DNA of 36,769 nucleotides from Comamonadaceae bacterium (GTDB taxonomy: Bacteria; Pseudomonadota; Gammaproteobacteria; Burkholderiales; Burkholderiaceae_C), in contig CANGME010000023.1 in NCBI GenBank assembly GCA_947455145.1, forward strand, positions 1-36,769. Direction: 5' to 3'. Below are positions 18,464 to 25,623 of this stretch, in pieces. The position numbers were made by a program, and so were the translations under genes. Every line of letters begins with the position of its first letter. Within the stretch, counting starts at the first letter, position 1. The notes beneath the pieces are model-generated. The model had not been told where the DNA came from. It did no database searches and saw nothing but the letters and a program-made list of their open reading frames with translations.

Positions 18464-18781
18464 ATGCTGACTATCAGCATGTTTTACGAGATTTTGGTGT
18501 TGATGTTCTTTAGGGACAATCGGCGTCACCATTTGCCACATATCCACGTCCGCTACCAAGGAGAGGAGGCGACCATTGCCATCGAGGATGGTCGCATTTT
18601 GGATGGCAAGTTACCTCCGAAGCAGCTCAAAATGGTGCAGGCATGGATTGAAATCCATAGTGAGGATAGGTCATGTTATGTGATGTTGTTAGCGTTAACC
18701 CCGGGTCGGATTTTCAAATTGACCTTGAATACGAAAATGGTGAGCGTCGCCGTTTTGATATGCGCCCGTTGCTTGAAATGA
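18464..18781 (+). CDS. DUF4160 protein with altered C-terminus
   Basis: Residues 1-68 match the DUF4160 pattern: MLTISMFYEILVLMFF, then HHLPHIHVRYQG, then IAIEDGRILDGKLPPKQL and AWIEIHSED. Normal members continue with a helix of the type LLADWxLAVxG and stop near residue 85-95. Here that helix is missing and the frame runs through the start of the following DUF2442 gene, overlapping it by 109 bases. The simplest reading is a deletion of roughly 60-80 bases that removed the end of this gene and the gap to the next. The ATG has GGAG at good spacing. The family is of unknown function and often paired with DUF2442, as here. Confidence 0.6.
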   Translation: MLTISMFYEILVLMFFRDNRRHHLPHIHVRYQGEEATIAIEDGRILDGKLPPKQLKMVQAWIEIHSEDRSCYVMLLALTPGRIFKLTLNTKMVSVAVLICARCLK

Positions 18782-18912
18782 AGCCCTGGAGTCGGATTGC
18801 AGCACCGGCACTTTTTTGCCGTGTGACTGCGAATTACGGCACAGTTGTATGGCCTGGCGATATCGACATTGCGCCTGAAACGCTCTACGACGATTCCGTT
18901 GCTTTGGGCTAA
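18673..18912 (+). CDS. DUF2442 protein
   Basis: This 79-residue protein has the family order VVSVNPGSDFQIDLEYENGE, RRRFDMRPLLE, then FCRVTANYGTVVWPGDIDIAPETLY, which is essentially full length for DUF2442. Its function is unknown; such proteins are often encoded next to DUF4160 or helix-turn-helix genes and have been suspected of toxin-antitoxin roles without proof. The start lies inside the altered tail of the DUF4160 frame. Confidence 0.75.
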   Translation: MLCDVVSVNPGSDFQIDLEYENGERRRFDMRPLLEMKPWSRIAAPALFCRVTANYGTVVWPGDIDIAPETLYDDSVALG

Positions 18913-18914
18913 CT

Positions 18915-18943
18915 GAGCGTTGTCGCCAGATACGCTCTTTTTT
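18915..18943 (+). terminator. Rho-independent terminator after the DUF4160/DUF2442 pair
   Basis: GAGCGT (18915-18920) pairs with ACGCTC (18932-18937) around an 11-base loop and is followed by six T. It begins 2 bases after the DUF2442 stop codon. Confidence 0.65.
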
Positions 18944-19018
18944 CGAGGCCAGCCGCTCAACATCACAGCCCAGCCATGACCCGCCCCCGCTCGTCCCTCA
19001 CTTCTTGGTTGCGCTGCT

Positions 19019-19175
19019 GCGCATCTTGGTGGACGAGCCGCTGTGTGAGACCCTGCGCGCCGCCTTTGCCGCCTGTAGCCCTAGAGATCAGGGCTTCACA
19101 CGAAGGTGGCGGGAGAAACCCCAAAGCGTTCGCTGAGCGCCCGGACTTGGCGAATATTGAGCTCGTGCTTGCCCG
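19019..19175 (+). pseudogene. Mosaic scar: joined fragments of the OGT-like gene and a HigA antitoxin gene
   Basis: Bases 19019-19073 match 20907-20961 inside the OGT-like gene with two differences in 55. Bases 19075-19175 match 21447-21547, the 3' end of the minus-strand HigA-type gene and its flank, with about six differences in 101. Order and orientation are as in the downstream copies, but about 485 bases between them are missing. This looks like a decayed tandem duplicate. The rest of the 526-base gap between DUF2442 and the Phd gene holds no intact gene; 19220-19302 reads as an open fragment ending EDVRALFEYLVEHASLW that I do not recognise. Confidence 0.75.
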
Positions 19176-19365
19176 CCACAGCCAGGGGCAAGCCGAGCTG
19201 CGCAGTGCCCCATGAAATCGACTGCGACCTACAGCCATCGAGGACGTGCGGGCGCTGTTTGAGTACCTGGTTGAGCACGCGTCACTGTGGGCCACCCGTT
19301 AGCACGTCAAATTTCCTTAGAAATCAACACAATGGGGTTTTCCTGTAGGTTGGGGTGTTCCTTTC

Positions 19366-19394
19366 TTTGCAGAAAAATGATCACTGCGTATAAT
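19366..19394 (+). promoter_or_regulatory. Promoter of the Phd-type antitoxin gene
   Basis: A perfect -10 box TATAAT (19389-19394) stands 17 bases after TTTGCA (19366-19371), a fair -35 box. Transcription would start near 19401. Confidence 0.7.
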
Positions 19395-19404
19395 GTGTAC
19401 ACAT
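19393..19404. promoter_or_regulatory. Palindromic operator with TGTACA core at the promoter
   Basis: ATGTGTACACAT is a perfect 12-base palindrome overlapping the end of the -10 box and the predicted start site. A TGTACA core is the known operator element of YefM/Phd-type antitoxins, so self-repression by the next gene is likely. Confidence 0.65.
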
Positions 19405-19438
19405 GGATTCACAAGTTGGAATGATCAAAAGGGGCATT

Positions 19439-19723
19439 ATGGAAACGACCAAAGTTGGCATTCGAGAGTTCAGAGCTGATCTGGCGGAATACATTGCAGC
19501 CAGCACGCCAGTAGCGGTGACCCGCCACGGCCAGACGGTGGGGTTCTTTATTCCTACACATGGCCAGGTGGAGAGTGACGTTGTCGCTTTGAAGAAGGCT
19601 GGAAAGGCATTGGACAAATTGCTGGAGGCGCACCACATTGACGCCGAGGATGTTGTTGCTGATTTCAAGGTGGCACGCAAGACAGGAGCACCCATCAAAA
19701 AAGCAAAAACCAAATCAGCATGA
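19439..19723 (+). CDS. Phd/YefM-family antitoxin (partner toxin gutted)
   Basis: This 94-residue protein begins METTKVGIREFRADLAEYI, followed by PVAVTRHGQTVGFFIP, the N-terminal DNA-binding fold of Phd/YefM antitoxins. The tail (about 60-94) is helical and basic at the end. Two upstream ATG codons (19403, 19421) are in frame; the one at 19403 would leave almost no leader, while 19439 has AGGGG six bases before it. The TGA stop overlaps an ATG (ATGA), as in intact toxin-antitoxin operons, but the toxin frame that follows is only 34 codons long. Confidence 0.85.
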   Translation: METTKVGIREFRADLAEYIAASTPVAVTRHGQTVGFFIPTHGQVESDVVALKKAGKALDKLLEAHHIDAEDVVADFKVARKTGAPIKKAKTKSA

Positions 19724-19824
19724 CGAGCAAAGCAATTGTTCCGGTGTGGGCGGAAGATGCAGATTTCTTCGGTACAGGTGTTCCAATCTGGACGACGGAT
19801 CGGGTCAGTCTGTACTTTTCTTGA
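19720..19824 (+). pseudogene. Internally deleted PIN-domain (VapC-like) toxin gene
   Basis: The 34-residue frame begins at the expected position, ATGA-overlapping the antitoxin stop, as MTSKAIVPVWAEDADFFGTG, then VPIWTTDRVSLYFS. The second part resembles the C-terminal strand-helix segment of PIN-domain toxins (VWxxDxDFFGxGVxxWTT). The N-terminal acidic residues and roughly 90 or more codons between start and tail are absent, so the nuclease cannot be active. Its stop is followed immediately by the ATG of the OGT-like gene. Confidence 0.6.
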
Positions 19825-21369
19825 ATGCTTGCGTACCCTCTGATCCAACTGGCCAGTGCGCACGCGCAAAGTGGTCGTTTCCCTGAGATGCTGGCGCTTT
19901 GCCAGCAGGTGGTGGATGCACATGCGGGGGAGGTGGACGCCTTGCTGGGTGTGGCCGCACTGTTGCAGAGTTTTGGCTACCTGAGCCGTGCCCGGGTCTG
20001 CTTTGAACTTGTGCGTGACTTGGCCCCCAACGATTTGCGCTGCACCGTGAACCTGGCCAATCTGGCCCGCGAGGCGGGCGACCACGCCCAGGCGCAGCAG
20101 GCGTACACGGCGCTGCAAGTCGCGTTACCTCATCACCCCGTCATACGGCGCAACGCGCTCACCAGCCAAGAGTACGACCCTGCGGTCACAGACGCGCAGC
20201 GTTTGCAGCAGGCGCGTGACTGGGGTGAGTGGGCCATCACTCAGGCCGCAGGCCCGCGTGCACGGCCACAGCAGTCCGCGCTAGAGGGGCGACCTTTGCG
20301 CATTGGCTATGTGTCTGCGGATGTGTGCCAACACACGGTGGGCTTGTTTGTGAAGGATGTGATCCGGGCGCATGACCGCTCCCGCTGCACGGTGTTCATC
20401 TACAGCGCGGGGCAAGTAGACGACTGGGTGACGACCGAGGTGCGTGCGGCATGTACGCTGCGCGCCGTGGCAACCCTGGACGATGCGGCGCTGGCCGCGC
20501 TGATTCGGCAAGACGAGGTGGACCTGTTGATCGACCTGTCGGGCCACACAGCTGGCTCGCGCTTGACGGTGTTTGCGCACCGGCCTGCGCCGGTGCAGGT
20601 GTCGTGGTTGGGCTACTTTGCCACCACCGGCTTGCGCTATATAGATGCCGTGTTGCTGGACGCGTGGCACGCGCCCGCAGGCACGCAAGCCCAGTTTGTG
20701 GAGCCCATCGTTCGGCTGCCCCAAGGGCGCTGGTGTTACCAGCCCGTGCCTTGGGCACCAGCGACGGTGGCCCCCTTGCCGTGCCTGCAAACCGGGTACA
20801 TCACGTTTGGCTGTTTCAACAACACGGGCAAGCTAAACGCCGGGGTGTTTGACGTGTGGGCCAAGGTGCTGCAGGCGGTGCCCGGCTCGCGCCTGGTGCT
20901 GAAATGGCGCACCTTGGTGGACGAGCCGCTGTGTGACACCCTGCGCGCCGCCTTTGCCGCCCGTGGCATAGCGCCCAGCCGCCTTGAGCTGCGCCCCGCA
21001 TCGTTTCATGTGGATGTGCTCAAGGAGTACGGCGATATAGACATTGCCCTGGACCCTTTCCCCTTCACCGGCGGCTTGACGAGTTGCGAGGCCTTGTGGA
21101 TGGGCGTGCCGGTCGTTACCTGGCCCCAAAGCCGTGTGGTGAGCCGCCAGACCTTGGCCCTGCTCAGCACCATAGGCCTGCCCGAGCTGGCAGCACAAGA
21201 CGCCGACGACTATGTGCGCATCGCCCAGCAACTGGCGCTAGACCCAGATCGCTTGGCCCACCTGCGCCTAACCCTGCGCGCCCGCATGCAAGCCTCACCC
21301 TTGATGGACGTGAGGGGCTTCACCCGGCAACTGGAAACCACGCTGATGGATTTGTACCTGGGCATTTAA
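19825..21369 (+). CDS. OGT/SPINDLY-type glycosyltransferase with short TPR region
   Basis: This 514-residue protein has TPR-like helices at about 1-100 (FPEMLALCQQVVDAHAGEV, then LARAGD-type turns). A GT41 fold follows: RPLRIGYVSADVCQHTVGLF (about 155-174), DLLIDLSGHTAGSRL, RPAPVQVSWLGYFATTGL, then YITFGCFNNTGKLN, VLKW and DIALDPFPFTGG with SCEALWMGVPVVTW. Enzymes of this type move GlcNAc or related sugars onto Ser/Thr of proteins. The TPR part is shorter than in many homologues and the start directly abuts the toxin remnant, so an N-terminal truncation is possible. A nearby surface protein rich in Thr/Ser is a plausible target. Confidence 0.88.
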   Translation: MLAYPLIQLASAHAQSGRFPEMLALCQQVVDAHAGEVDALLGVAALLQSFGYLSRARVCFELVRDLAPNDLRCTVNLANLAREAGDHAQAQQAYTALQVALPHHPVIRRNALTSQEYDPAVTDAQRLQQARDWGEWAITQAAGPRARPQQSALEGRPLRIGYVSADVCQHTVGLFVKDVIRAHDRSRCTVFIYSAGQVDDWVTTEVRAACTLRAVATLDDAALAALIRQDEVDLLIDLSGHTAGSRLTVFAHRPAPVQVSWLGYFATTGLRYIDAVLLDAWHAPAGTQAQFVEPIVRLPQGRWCYQPVPWAPATVAPLPCLQTGYITFGCFNNTGKLNAGVFDVWAKVLQAVPGSRLVLKWRTLVDEPLCDTLRAAFAARGIAPSRLELRPASFHVDVLKEYGDIDIALDPFPFTGGLTSCEALWMGVPVVTWPQSRVVSRQTLALLSTIGLPELAAQDADDYVRIAQQLALDPDRLAHLRLTLRARMQASPLMDVRGFTRQLETTLMDLYLGI

Positions 21370-21371
21370 TG

Positions 21372-21390
21372 GGGGTCAGATTCCAATTAA
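21372..21390 (+). repeat. Dispersed 19-base repeat, copy 2
   Basis: GGGGTCAGATTCCAATTAA lies 2 bases after the stop of the OGT-like gene and is identical to the copy at 24440. Confidence 0.75.
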
Positions 21391-21467
21391 GTTCAAACGT
21401 TTGCCAAGGCGTCTTGGCTCAAGTGATGATGGGCGTTGTGTTGGCGGTAGCCCTAGAGGTCAGGGCT

Positions 21468-21863
21468 TCACATAAAGGTGGCGGGAGAAACCCCAAAGCG
21501 TTCGCTGAGCGCCCGGACTTGGCGAATATTGAGCTCCCGTTTGCCCGTCAGGATTTCAGAAACCACGCCTTGACTGCCAATCTCGTGCAGATCGCTTTGT
21601 TTGATGCCGTGTTGCTCCATCAGAAACTTGAGTGCTTGCACGCCGGTAACGTCGGGCAGCGGATGGTGTTCGGCCTCAAAGTCCTCGATCAGGTCGCCGA
21701 CGATATCGACCAGACCCATCGCGGGATGGTTTTCGTCGCCAGTGGTCTCATCCAGCAGGGCTTCGAGCATCGTCACCATCCGCTGGTAGTGCGCTTCGTC
21801 CCGGATGGGGGCGATATCGGTGGCGCGGCGAAAGGTCTCCCACGCCGGGAGCAGGTACTTCAC
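21468..21863 (-). CDS. HigA-type antitoxin (partner toxin truncated)
   Basis: This 131-residue protein begins MKYLLPAWETFRRAT, followed by an acidic helical region (ENHPAMGLVDIVGDLIEDFE). A helix-turn-helix follows, ALKFLMEQHGIKQSDLHEIG, then ILTGKRELNIRQVRALSERF. This is the HigA pattern of antitoxins encoded after a HigB toxin. The GTG at 21863 lacks a ribosome site; codons back to an ATT at 21890 are also in frame next to AAAGGAG, so the true start is uncertain. Only the end of the toxin gene remains upstream. A partial copy of its 3' end lies at 19075-19175. Confidence 0.85.
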   Translation of the reverse strand: MKYLLPAWETFRRATDIAPIRDEAHYQRMVTMLEALLDETTGDENHPAMGLVDIVGDLIEDFEAEHHPLPDVTGVQALKFLMEQHGIKQSDLHEIGSQGVVSEILTGKRELNIRQVRALSERFGVSPATFM

Positions 21864-21877
21864 TTGGATGTGTGCAT

Positions 21878-21943
21878 TTACGATTTCAATGCTCCTTTGT
21901 CGTAGTCCCGGTGCTTCAGCACCGCTTTGATGTAGACGATCTG
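21878..21943 (-). pseudogene. 3' remnant of a HigB-type toxin gene
   Basis: Just upstream of the antitoxin, on its strand, 21 codons before a TAA read QIVYIKAVLKHRDYDKGALK. This is the C-terminal pattern of HigB toxins (VYIKxVxTHxxYDKG). An in-frame TAG and unrelated sequence precede it, so the rest of the toxin is gone. Confidence 0.7.
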
Positions 21944-22030
21944 CTAATTAACTTTTTCGTAGCACCCCCTACCAAGGACCGAAGAGCGCTGAGCAAAATA
22001 CAATACCTGCTCTCAAACTGGAGTCATCCC

Positions 22031-23566
22031 ATGACCGACTGGACCGCAGGCTACGTGGCCGACATTGGCTACACCTATGGCTATTACCTGGAGCTCAACC
22101 CGCAGCGCGTCAAGCTGGCTTTTTTAAACGCCGGCTTGGTGGCTCCTGAGTTTGGTACGGCCTGCGAGTTGGGCTTTGGCCAAGGCATGAGCGCTAACTT
22201 GCACGCTGCCGCCAGCATCACCCAGTGGAGCGGTACCGACTTCAACCCAGCGCAAGCGGGCTTTGCCCAAGAGCTGGCCGCCGTGGCGGGCGCAGACGCT
22301 AAGTTGTATGACCAGGGCTTTGACGAGTTTGCTGCGCGCACAGATTTGCCGGAGTTTGACTACATTGGCCTGCACGGTATTTGGAGCTGGATATCTGACG
22401 CTAACCGCGCCGTTATCGTGGACTTTATTCAGCGCAAACTCAAAGTGGGGGGTGTGCTGTACATCAGCTACAACACCCAGCCCGGTTGGGCTGCCATGGT
22501 GCCCATGCGTGACTTGCTCACCGAGCACAGCGAGGTGATGGGTGCCACAGGCCAAGGCATTGTGCCGCGCATTAATGCGGCGCTAGAGTTTGCAGAAAAA
22601 CTGATGGCGACCAACCCGTCTTATGCCAAGGCCAACCCTTTGATTGCAGACAGGATCAAGCAAATCAAAGGGCAAAACCGCAATTACGTCGCACATGAAT
22701 ACTTCAACCGCGACTGGGTGCCCATGTCGTTTGCCAGCATGGCCCAATGGCTGGCCCCAGCCAAGCTGGAGTTTGCGTGCAGCGCCAACTATCTGGACTT
22801 TGTTGAAGCGCTAAACCTCACGCCAGAGCAGCAAGCTTTGCTGGCCGAGATTCCCGATGTGAAGTTTCGCCAGACCGTGCGCGACTTCATGGTGAACCAG
22901 CAGTTCCGTAAAGATTACTGGGTCAAAGGCGCACGTAAGTTGAACCCACTGGAGCAGGCCGAAGCATTGCGTGCACAAGGTGTGATGCTGACCACCGCGC
23001 GAGCGGATGTGTCGTTAAAGGCAAGCGGTGCGCTGGGCGAGTCGACCATGCAAGAGGCGGTTTATAACCCTATTTTGGATGTGCTGGCCGACCACAAACC
23101 CAGATCAATGGGTGAGTTGGAGCAAGTCCTTAAGGGGCATAACATCAACATTTCACAGCTAATACAAGCGGTGCTGATTTTGACGGGCACAGGGGCGTTG
23201 ACGGCTGTGCAAGACGAGTCGAACGTAAGCAAGACCAAAAAGCGCACCAGTAAGTTGAACGCCCATCTCATCAACAAATCGCGAGGCAGTGTTGATATTA
23301 GCTATTTGGCCAGCCCTGTGACGGGTGGTGGTGTAACAGTAAACCGTTTCGAGCAGTTGTTTTTGCTGGCCTTGGCGCAAGGTAAAAAGCAACCTGCAGA
23401 GTGGGCGCAGGTGGTTTGGGGAATTCTTGCCGGGCAAGGGCAAAAACTTGTGAAAGACGGAAAGACGCTTGAGACGGCTGAAGAAAACCTGGCCGAATTA
23501 ATCTTGCAAGCCCAGGATTTTGCGGCCAAGAAGTTGCCCATTCTCAAAGCATTCCAAATTGCATAA
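22031..23566 (+). CDS. SAM-dependent methyltransferase with methyltransferase-regulatory domain
   Basis: This 511-residue protein has a class I SAM fold at the N-terminus (ACELGFGQGMSANLHAA at about 43-59, SGTDFNPAQAGFA, DYIGLHGIWSWI). The family regulatory domain follows at about 210-300 (YVAHEYFNRDWVPMSF, CSANYLDFVEALNL), then a long helical C-terminus. The open frame extends upstream to 21872, but that part covers the HigB remnant; the ATG at 22031 has GGAG at ideal spacing. The substrate is unknown. Proximity to the OGT-like transferase suggests modification of a glycosylated surface protein, which is inference. Confidence 0.85.
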   Translation: MTDWTAGYVADIGYTYGYYLELNPQRVKLAFLNAGLVAPEFGTACELGFGQGMSANLHAAASITQWSGTDFNPAQAGFAQELAAVAGADAKLYDQGFDEFAARTDLPEFDYIGLHGIWSWISDANRAVIVDFIQRKLKVGGVLYISYNTQPGWAAMVPMRDLLTEHSEVMGATGQGIVPRINAALEFAEKLMATNPSYAKANPLIADRIKQIKGQNRNYVAHEYFNRDWVPMSFASMAQWLAPAKLEFACSANYLDFVEALNLTPEQQALLAEIPDVKFRQTVRDFMVNQQFRKDYWVKGARKLNPLEQAEALRAQGVMLTTARADVSLKASGALGESTMQEAVYNPILDVLADHKPRSMGELEQVLKGHNINISQLIQAVLILTGTGALTAVQDESNVSKTKKRTSKLNAHLINKSRGSVDISYLASPVTGGGVTVNRFEQLFLLALAQGKKQPAEWAQVVWGILAGQGQKLVKDGKTLETAEENLAELILQAQDFAAKKLPILKAFQIA

Positions 23567-23603
23567 CTAACACGCATAAAGCGTCATTTAGGGTAGAACA
23601 ACA

Positions 23604-24437
23604 ATGTCTTGGAATTCAAGGTTATTTATTTTGACGAGCGTGGTTTGGTTGAGCGCTTGCGGTGGGGGGGGCAGTGGTGCAGATGTGAGCCCCTCTGTAT
23701 CACAAATTCAGGCCCAAAGCTTAAAGTACGGTCAAACTGCGACACTTTATGTTGCAGGTCGATATATGCGCACTGACATGACCGCCAGTACAGGCAGTTG
23801 CACTAACCCGAAATTTACCTCGCAAAGTACCACCGACCTCGCTGTGCTGACGTGTACCGTCACTGCAACAGGGCCATTGCCCATCAGCATAAAGACGGCA
23901 GGTGGTGCGGTTTTGTACGCCACCACGCTAACGGTCTTACAGCCACAGGTGGCCATGGTGACCTCTATGGGCAACATAGTGCTGGAGCTGAACCCCACTG
24001 CGGCCCCTATTACGGTTAACAACTTTTTAAGTTATGTCAGCAGCGGCTACTATGCCAGCACCTTGTTTCACAGGGTCATTCCCGGCTTTGTCATACAAGG
24101 GGGTGGGTTTACTACAGGTTTGGTGTTCAAGCCAAATGTGTTGCCAACAATTGCCTTGGAAACCAATAAAGGTTTATCTAACGTGCGCGGTTCCTTGGCT
24201 ATGGCTAGAACCACTGAACCTAACTCTGCACAGGCGCAATTCTTTGTGAATTTGATTGACAACCCGTCGCTAGACTACCAAAGCGATGCATCCCCTGGTT
24301 ATGCCGTATTTGGTAGGGTGGTGAGTGGTCTGAGCGTGGTGGATGCCATTGGGTCAGTACCCACTACAGCAGTTGGCGCCATGACGGACGTCCCCGTAAC
24401 GGATGTGACGATTAGCTTGGTGGTGCAAATTCAATAA
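23604..24437 (+). CDS. Cyclophilin-type peptidyl-prolyl isomerase lipoprotein
   Basis: This 277-residue protein has a lipoprotein signal ending LSAC (Cys19) and a Gly/Ser-rich linker. An about 90-residue immunoglobulin-like region with two cysteines (Cys67, Cys83) follows. A cyclophilin domain runs from about 115 to the end: VTSMGNIVLELNPTAAPITV, FHRVIPGFVIQGGG (with the catalytic-type Arg), and AQFFVNL. It should catalyse proline isomerisation at the envelope. It lies 37 bases after the methyltransferase gene, probably in the same transcript. The added N-terminal domain is unusual for periplasmic cyclophilins (usually about 190 residues). Confidence 0.88.
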   Translation: MSWNSRLFILTSVVWLSACGGGGSGADVSPSVSQIQAQSLKYGQTATLYVAGRYMRTDMTASTGSCTNPKFTSQSTTDLAVLTCTVTATGPLPISIKTAGGAVLYATTLTVLQPQVAMVTSMGNIVLELNPTAAPITVNNFLSYVSSGYYASTLFHRVIPGFVIQGGGFTTGLVFKPNVLPTIALETNKGLSNVRGSLAMARTTEPNSAQAQFFVNLIDNPSLDYQSDASPGYAVFGRVVSGLSVVDAIGSVPTTAVGAMTDVPVTDVTISLVVQIQ

Positions 24438-24439
24438 TT

Positions 24440-24458
24440 GGGGTCAGATTCCAATTAA
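24440..24458 (+). repeat. Dispersed 19-base repeat, copy 3
   Basis: GGGGTCAGATTCCAATTAA lies 2 bases after the cyclophilin stop codon and is identical to copy 2. Confidence 0.75.
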
Positions 24459-24490
24459 ATCCGGTTTAAAAACTAAACCGTTGTGCGAAC

Positions 24491-25597
24491 CTAAGCCGGG
24501 TAGATCGCCCCCAACACCCGCGGGCCTTTCGCGCCGGTGACGCTCTTGAGTGAGGCCGTTTGCCGCAAAACGGTTTTACGCGCCAGCCAGGCAAAGGCGG
24601 CGGCTTCAACCTGTTGGGGGGGAATGCCTAGGGCTTGGGAGCTGAGGACTTCTTGCCCGGGCAGGTGGGCCTGCATGCGCGCCATCAAGTGGGTGTTAAG
24701 TGCACCACCACCGCACACAATCAAGCGCTCAGTCGCAGGGCCGTAAAGCAGCACATCGCGGGCGCAGACTTGCGCTGTGAGTTCGGTCAAGGTGGCTTGC
24801 ACGTCTATGGGCGGCACAAAAGCAAACTCGATAAGTTGTTGCTGCAACCAAAGCACATTAAAGAGATCACGCCCGGTACTTTTGGGCGGCGGGCTGGCGA
24901 AGTAGGGCTCACTTAGCAGCTTGGCCAACAGCGCAGTGTTGACTTGCCCACGGGCAGCCCAAGCTCCATCGCGGTCAAAAGCCTGGCCGGTGTGCTGCTG
25001 GCACCATGCATCCATCAAGGCGTTGCCGGGGCCGCAGTCAAAGCCTAAAACGGCATTGTCATTGAGAACCGAAAGGTTGGAGATGCCGCCGATATTGAGT
25101 ACGCACACGGTGCGCCCCGTTTGTGCAAACATGGCTTGGTGGAAGGTGGGCACAAGCGGTGCGCCTTGACCGCCAGCGGCCACGTCCCGGCTGCGGAAGT
25201 CAGCAAGCACTTCTATGCCAGAGAGCTCAACCAATAGTGCGGGGTTGTTGAGCTGCAGGGTGTAGCCCGTGCCGTCGAACTCTTGCGGGCGGTGGCGAAC
25301 GGTTTGGCCGTGCGCGCCGATGGCGGTGATGGCCTGGGCAGACAGGCTTGCCTGTGAGAGCAGTGCGGCAACGACTTGTGCGTAAACGCGCACTAGCGCA
25401 TTGGCACCCAAAGCTGCCCGGTGCAACTCGTCTGGGCCAGGGGTATTGAGGCTGAGCAGCGCAGCGCTGAGCTCTGGTGTGAAGGCTTGGTACACATGGT
25501 GAATGACGCGAGTGTGCGCATTAGTGCATTGCGCAAGCACCCCGTCCACCCCGTCTAGCGAGGTGCCGGACATGAGGCCAATGTAGAGTTCAGTCAC
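24491..25597 (-). CDS. anmK: Anhydro-N-acetylmuramic acid kinase
   Basis: This 368-residue cytoplasmic enzyme hydrolyses and phosphorylates 1,6-anhydro-MurNAc in peptidoglycan recycling. It shows the N-terminal ATP loop GLMSGTSLDGVD (7-18), AIGAHGQTVRH, LADFRSRDVAAGGQGAPLVP, NIGGISNL, GFDCGPGNALMD and VCGGGALN. The GTG at 25597 gives the usual family length (E. coli 369). An in-frame TTG at 25621 would add eight codons of no conservation. It follows the M23 peptidase gene closely, so a cell-wall turnover operon is likely. Confidence 0.95.
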   Translation of the reverse strand: MTELYIGLMSGTSLDGVDGVLAQCTNAHTRVIHHVYQAFTPELSAALLSLNTPGPDELHRAALGANALVRVYAQVVAALLSQASLSAQAITAIGAHGQTVRHRPQEFDGTGYTLQLNNPALLVELSGIEVLADFRSRDVAAGGQGAPLVPTFHQAMFAQTGRTVCVLNIGGISNLSVLNDNAVLGFDCGPGNALMDAWCQQHTGQAFDRDGAWAARGQVNTALLAKLLSEPYFASPPPKSTGRDLFNVLWLQQQLIEFAFVPPIDVQATLTELTAQVCARDVLLYGPATERLIVCGGGALNTHLMARMQAHLPGQEVLSSQALGIPPQQVEAAAFAWLARKTVLRQTASLKSVTGAKGPRVLGAIYPA

Positions 25598-25623
25598 GCC
25601 GCATGAACCCGAACGCCGCAAAT

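Noticed and set aside
21084-21905. A 273-codon plus-strand frame spanning the end of the OGT gene and the antitoxin
   Set aside because: It overlaps two well-supported genes and has no coherent protein pattern.
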